DNA of 50,687 bases from an uncultured Rhodospirillales bacterium (lineage in GTDB: Bacteria; Pseudomonadota; Alphaproteobacteria; Azospirillales; Azospirillaceae): positions 1-50,687 of the forward strand of contig CAIZDL010000045.1 of the NCBI GenBank assembly GCA_903931735.1. The letters run 5' to 3'. The notes under the pieces were generated by a model, which was not told the DNA's origin, searched no databases, and saw nothing but the letters and a program-made list of their open reading frames with translations. Position 1 is the stretch's first letter; each line of letters opens with the position of its first letter. Positions 50,669 through 50,687 of this stretch are shown piece by piece. A program made the translations under genes and the position numbers.

Positions 50669-50687
50669 ATCCGTCCCTTCGCGACCC
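50665..50687 (+). CDS. Start of a further gene at the right edge (possibly FhlB-like)
   Basis: GTG at 50665 overlaps the previous stop (GTGA) and continues MNPSLRD to the edge. In this cluster a small FlhB-C-terminal-domain (FhlB) gene often follows; seven codons cannot show this. Confidence 0.3.

Overview
The window is GC-rich, tightly packed bacterial chromosome. It most likely comes from an alphaproteobacterium of the Rhodospirillales (Magnetospirillum/Rhodospirillum-like). The evidence is the fixGHI (cbb3 oxidase) block, DUF1150 after a small heat-shock gene, a DUF2336 protein, an FlbD-type atypical regulator, and a fliF-fliH-fliN-motA-flbD-flhA-flhF-flhG flagellar run. No tRNA, rRNA, CRISPR array, integrase or transposase gene was seen. 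It reads as core chromosome with a few repeat-like palindromes in intergenic gaps.

Layout, left to right. (1) 1-5.8 kb: cbb3 oxidase maturation on the minus strand (fixG-fixH-fixI, with fixI running off the left edge), an unrecognised 60-residue membrane protein on plus, a TauE/SafE-DsbD-like membrane protein and a DUF6232-like membrane protein. (2) 6-10.6 kb: kdpF-kdpA-kdpB-kdpC (minus), the high-affinity K+ pump, with phased repeats upstream of kdpF and no kdpDE nearby. (3) 10.7-13.9 kb: an S41 (CtpA-type) protease, and a divergent pair made of a protein with only the N-terminal domain of pilus secretins and a TPR lipoprotein. (4) 13.9-18.1 kb: crp/fnr-type regulator, hrcA, grpE and a ribbon-helix-helix protein in one minus run; a DUF2336 protein on plus. 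(5) 18.1-23.9 kb: an Ala-rich coiled protein, a methyltransferase, a GT9 and a GT4 glycosyltransferase (minus), and a divergent fusion of a GT4 glycosyltransferase with a NodB-type deacetylase. This looks like surface polysaccharide assembly. (6) 24-28.1 kb: YfhL-type ferredoxin, an NCS2 permease with an unusual soluble C-terminal domain, a divergent PstS-like binding protein, and an unrecognised exported protein coupled to it. (7) 28.1-35.5 kb: a nested palindromic repeat, purB, and a beta-oxidation operon (merR-thiolase-fadN-like-acyl-CoA dehydrogenase, minus). (8) 35.6-38.5 kb: leuB and leuD (minus), then hsp20 and a DUF1150 gene (plus) behind a sigma-32-like promoter. (9) 38.8 kb to the end: the flagellar cluster on plus, containing an unrecognised heptad-repeat coiled-coil gene between flhA and flhF, a strongly palindromic gap after flhG, a FliK-like gene and the first codons of another gene at the right edge.

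The most interesting leads are the heptad-repeat gene inside the flagellar operon (46.4-46.8 kb), the PstS-like/exported-protein pair (26.1-28.1 kb), the degenerate GHKL-like domain on the NCS2 permease, the GT4-NodB fusion, the orphan pilus-secretin-N/TPR pair, and the multi-stem intergenic region after flhG. All function calls rest on reading motifs and family resemblance by eye. No database search was run.
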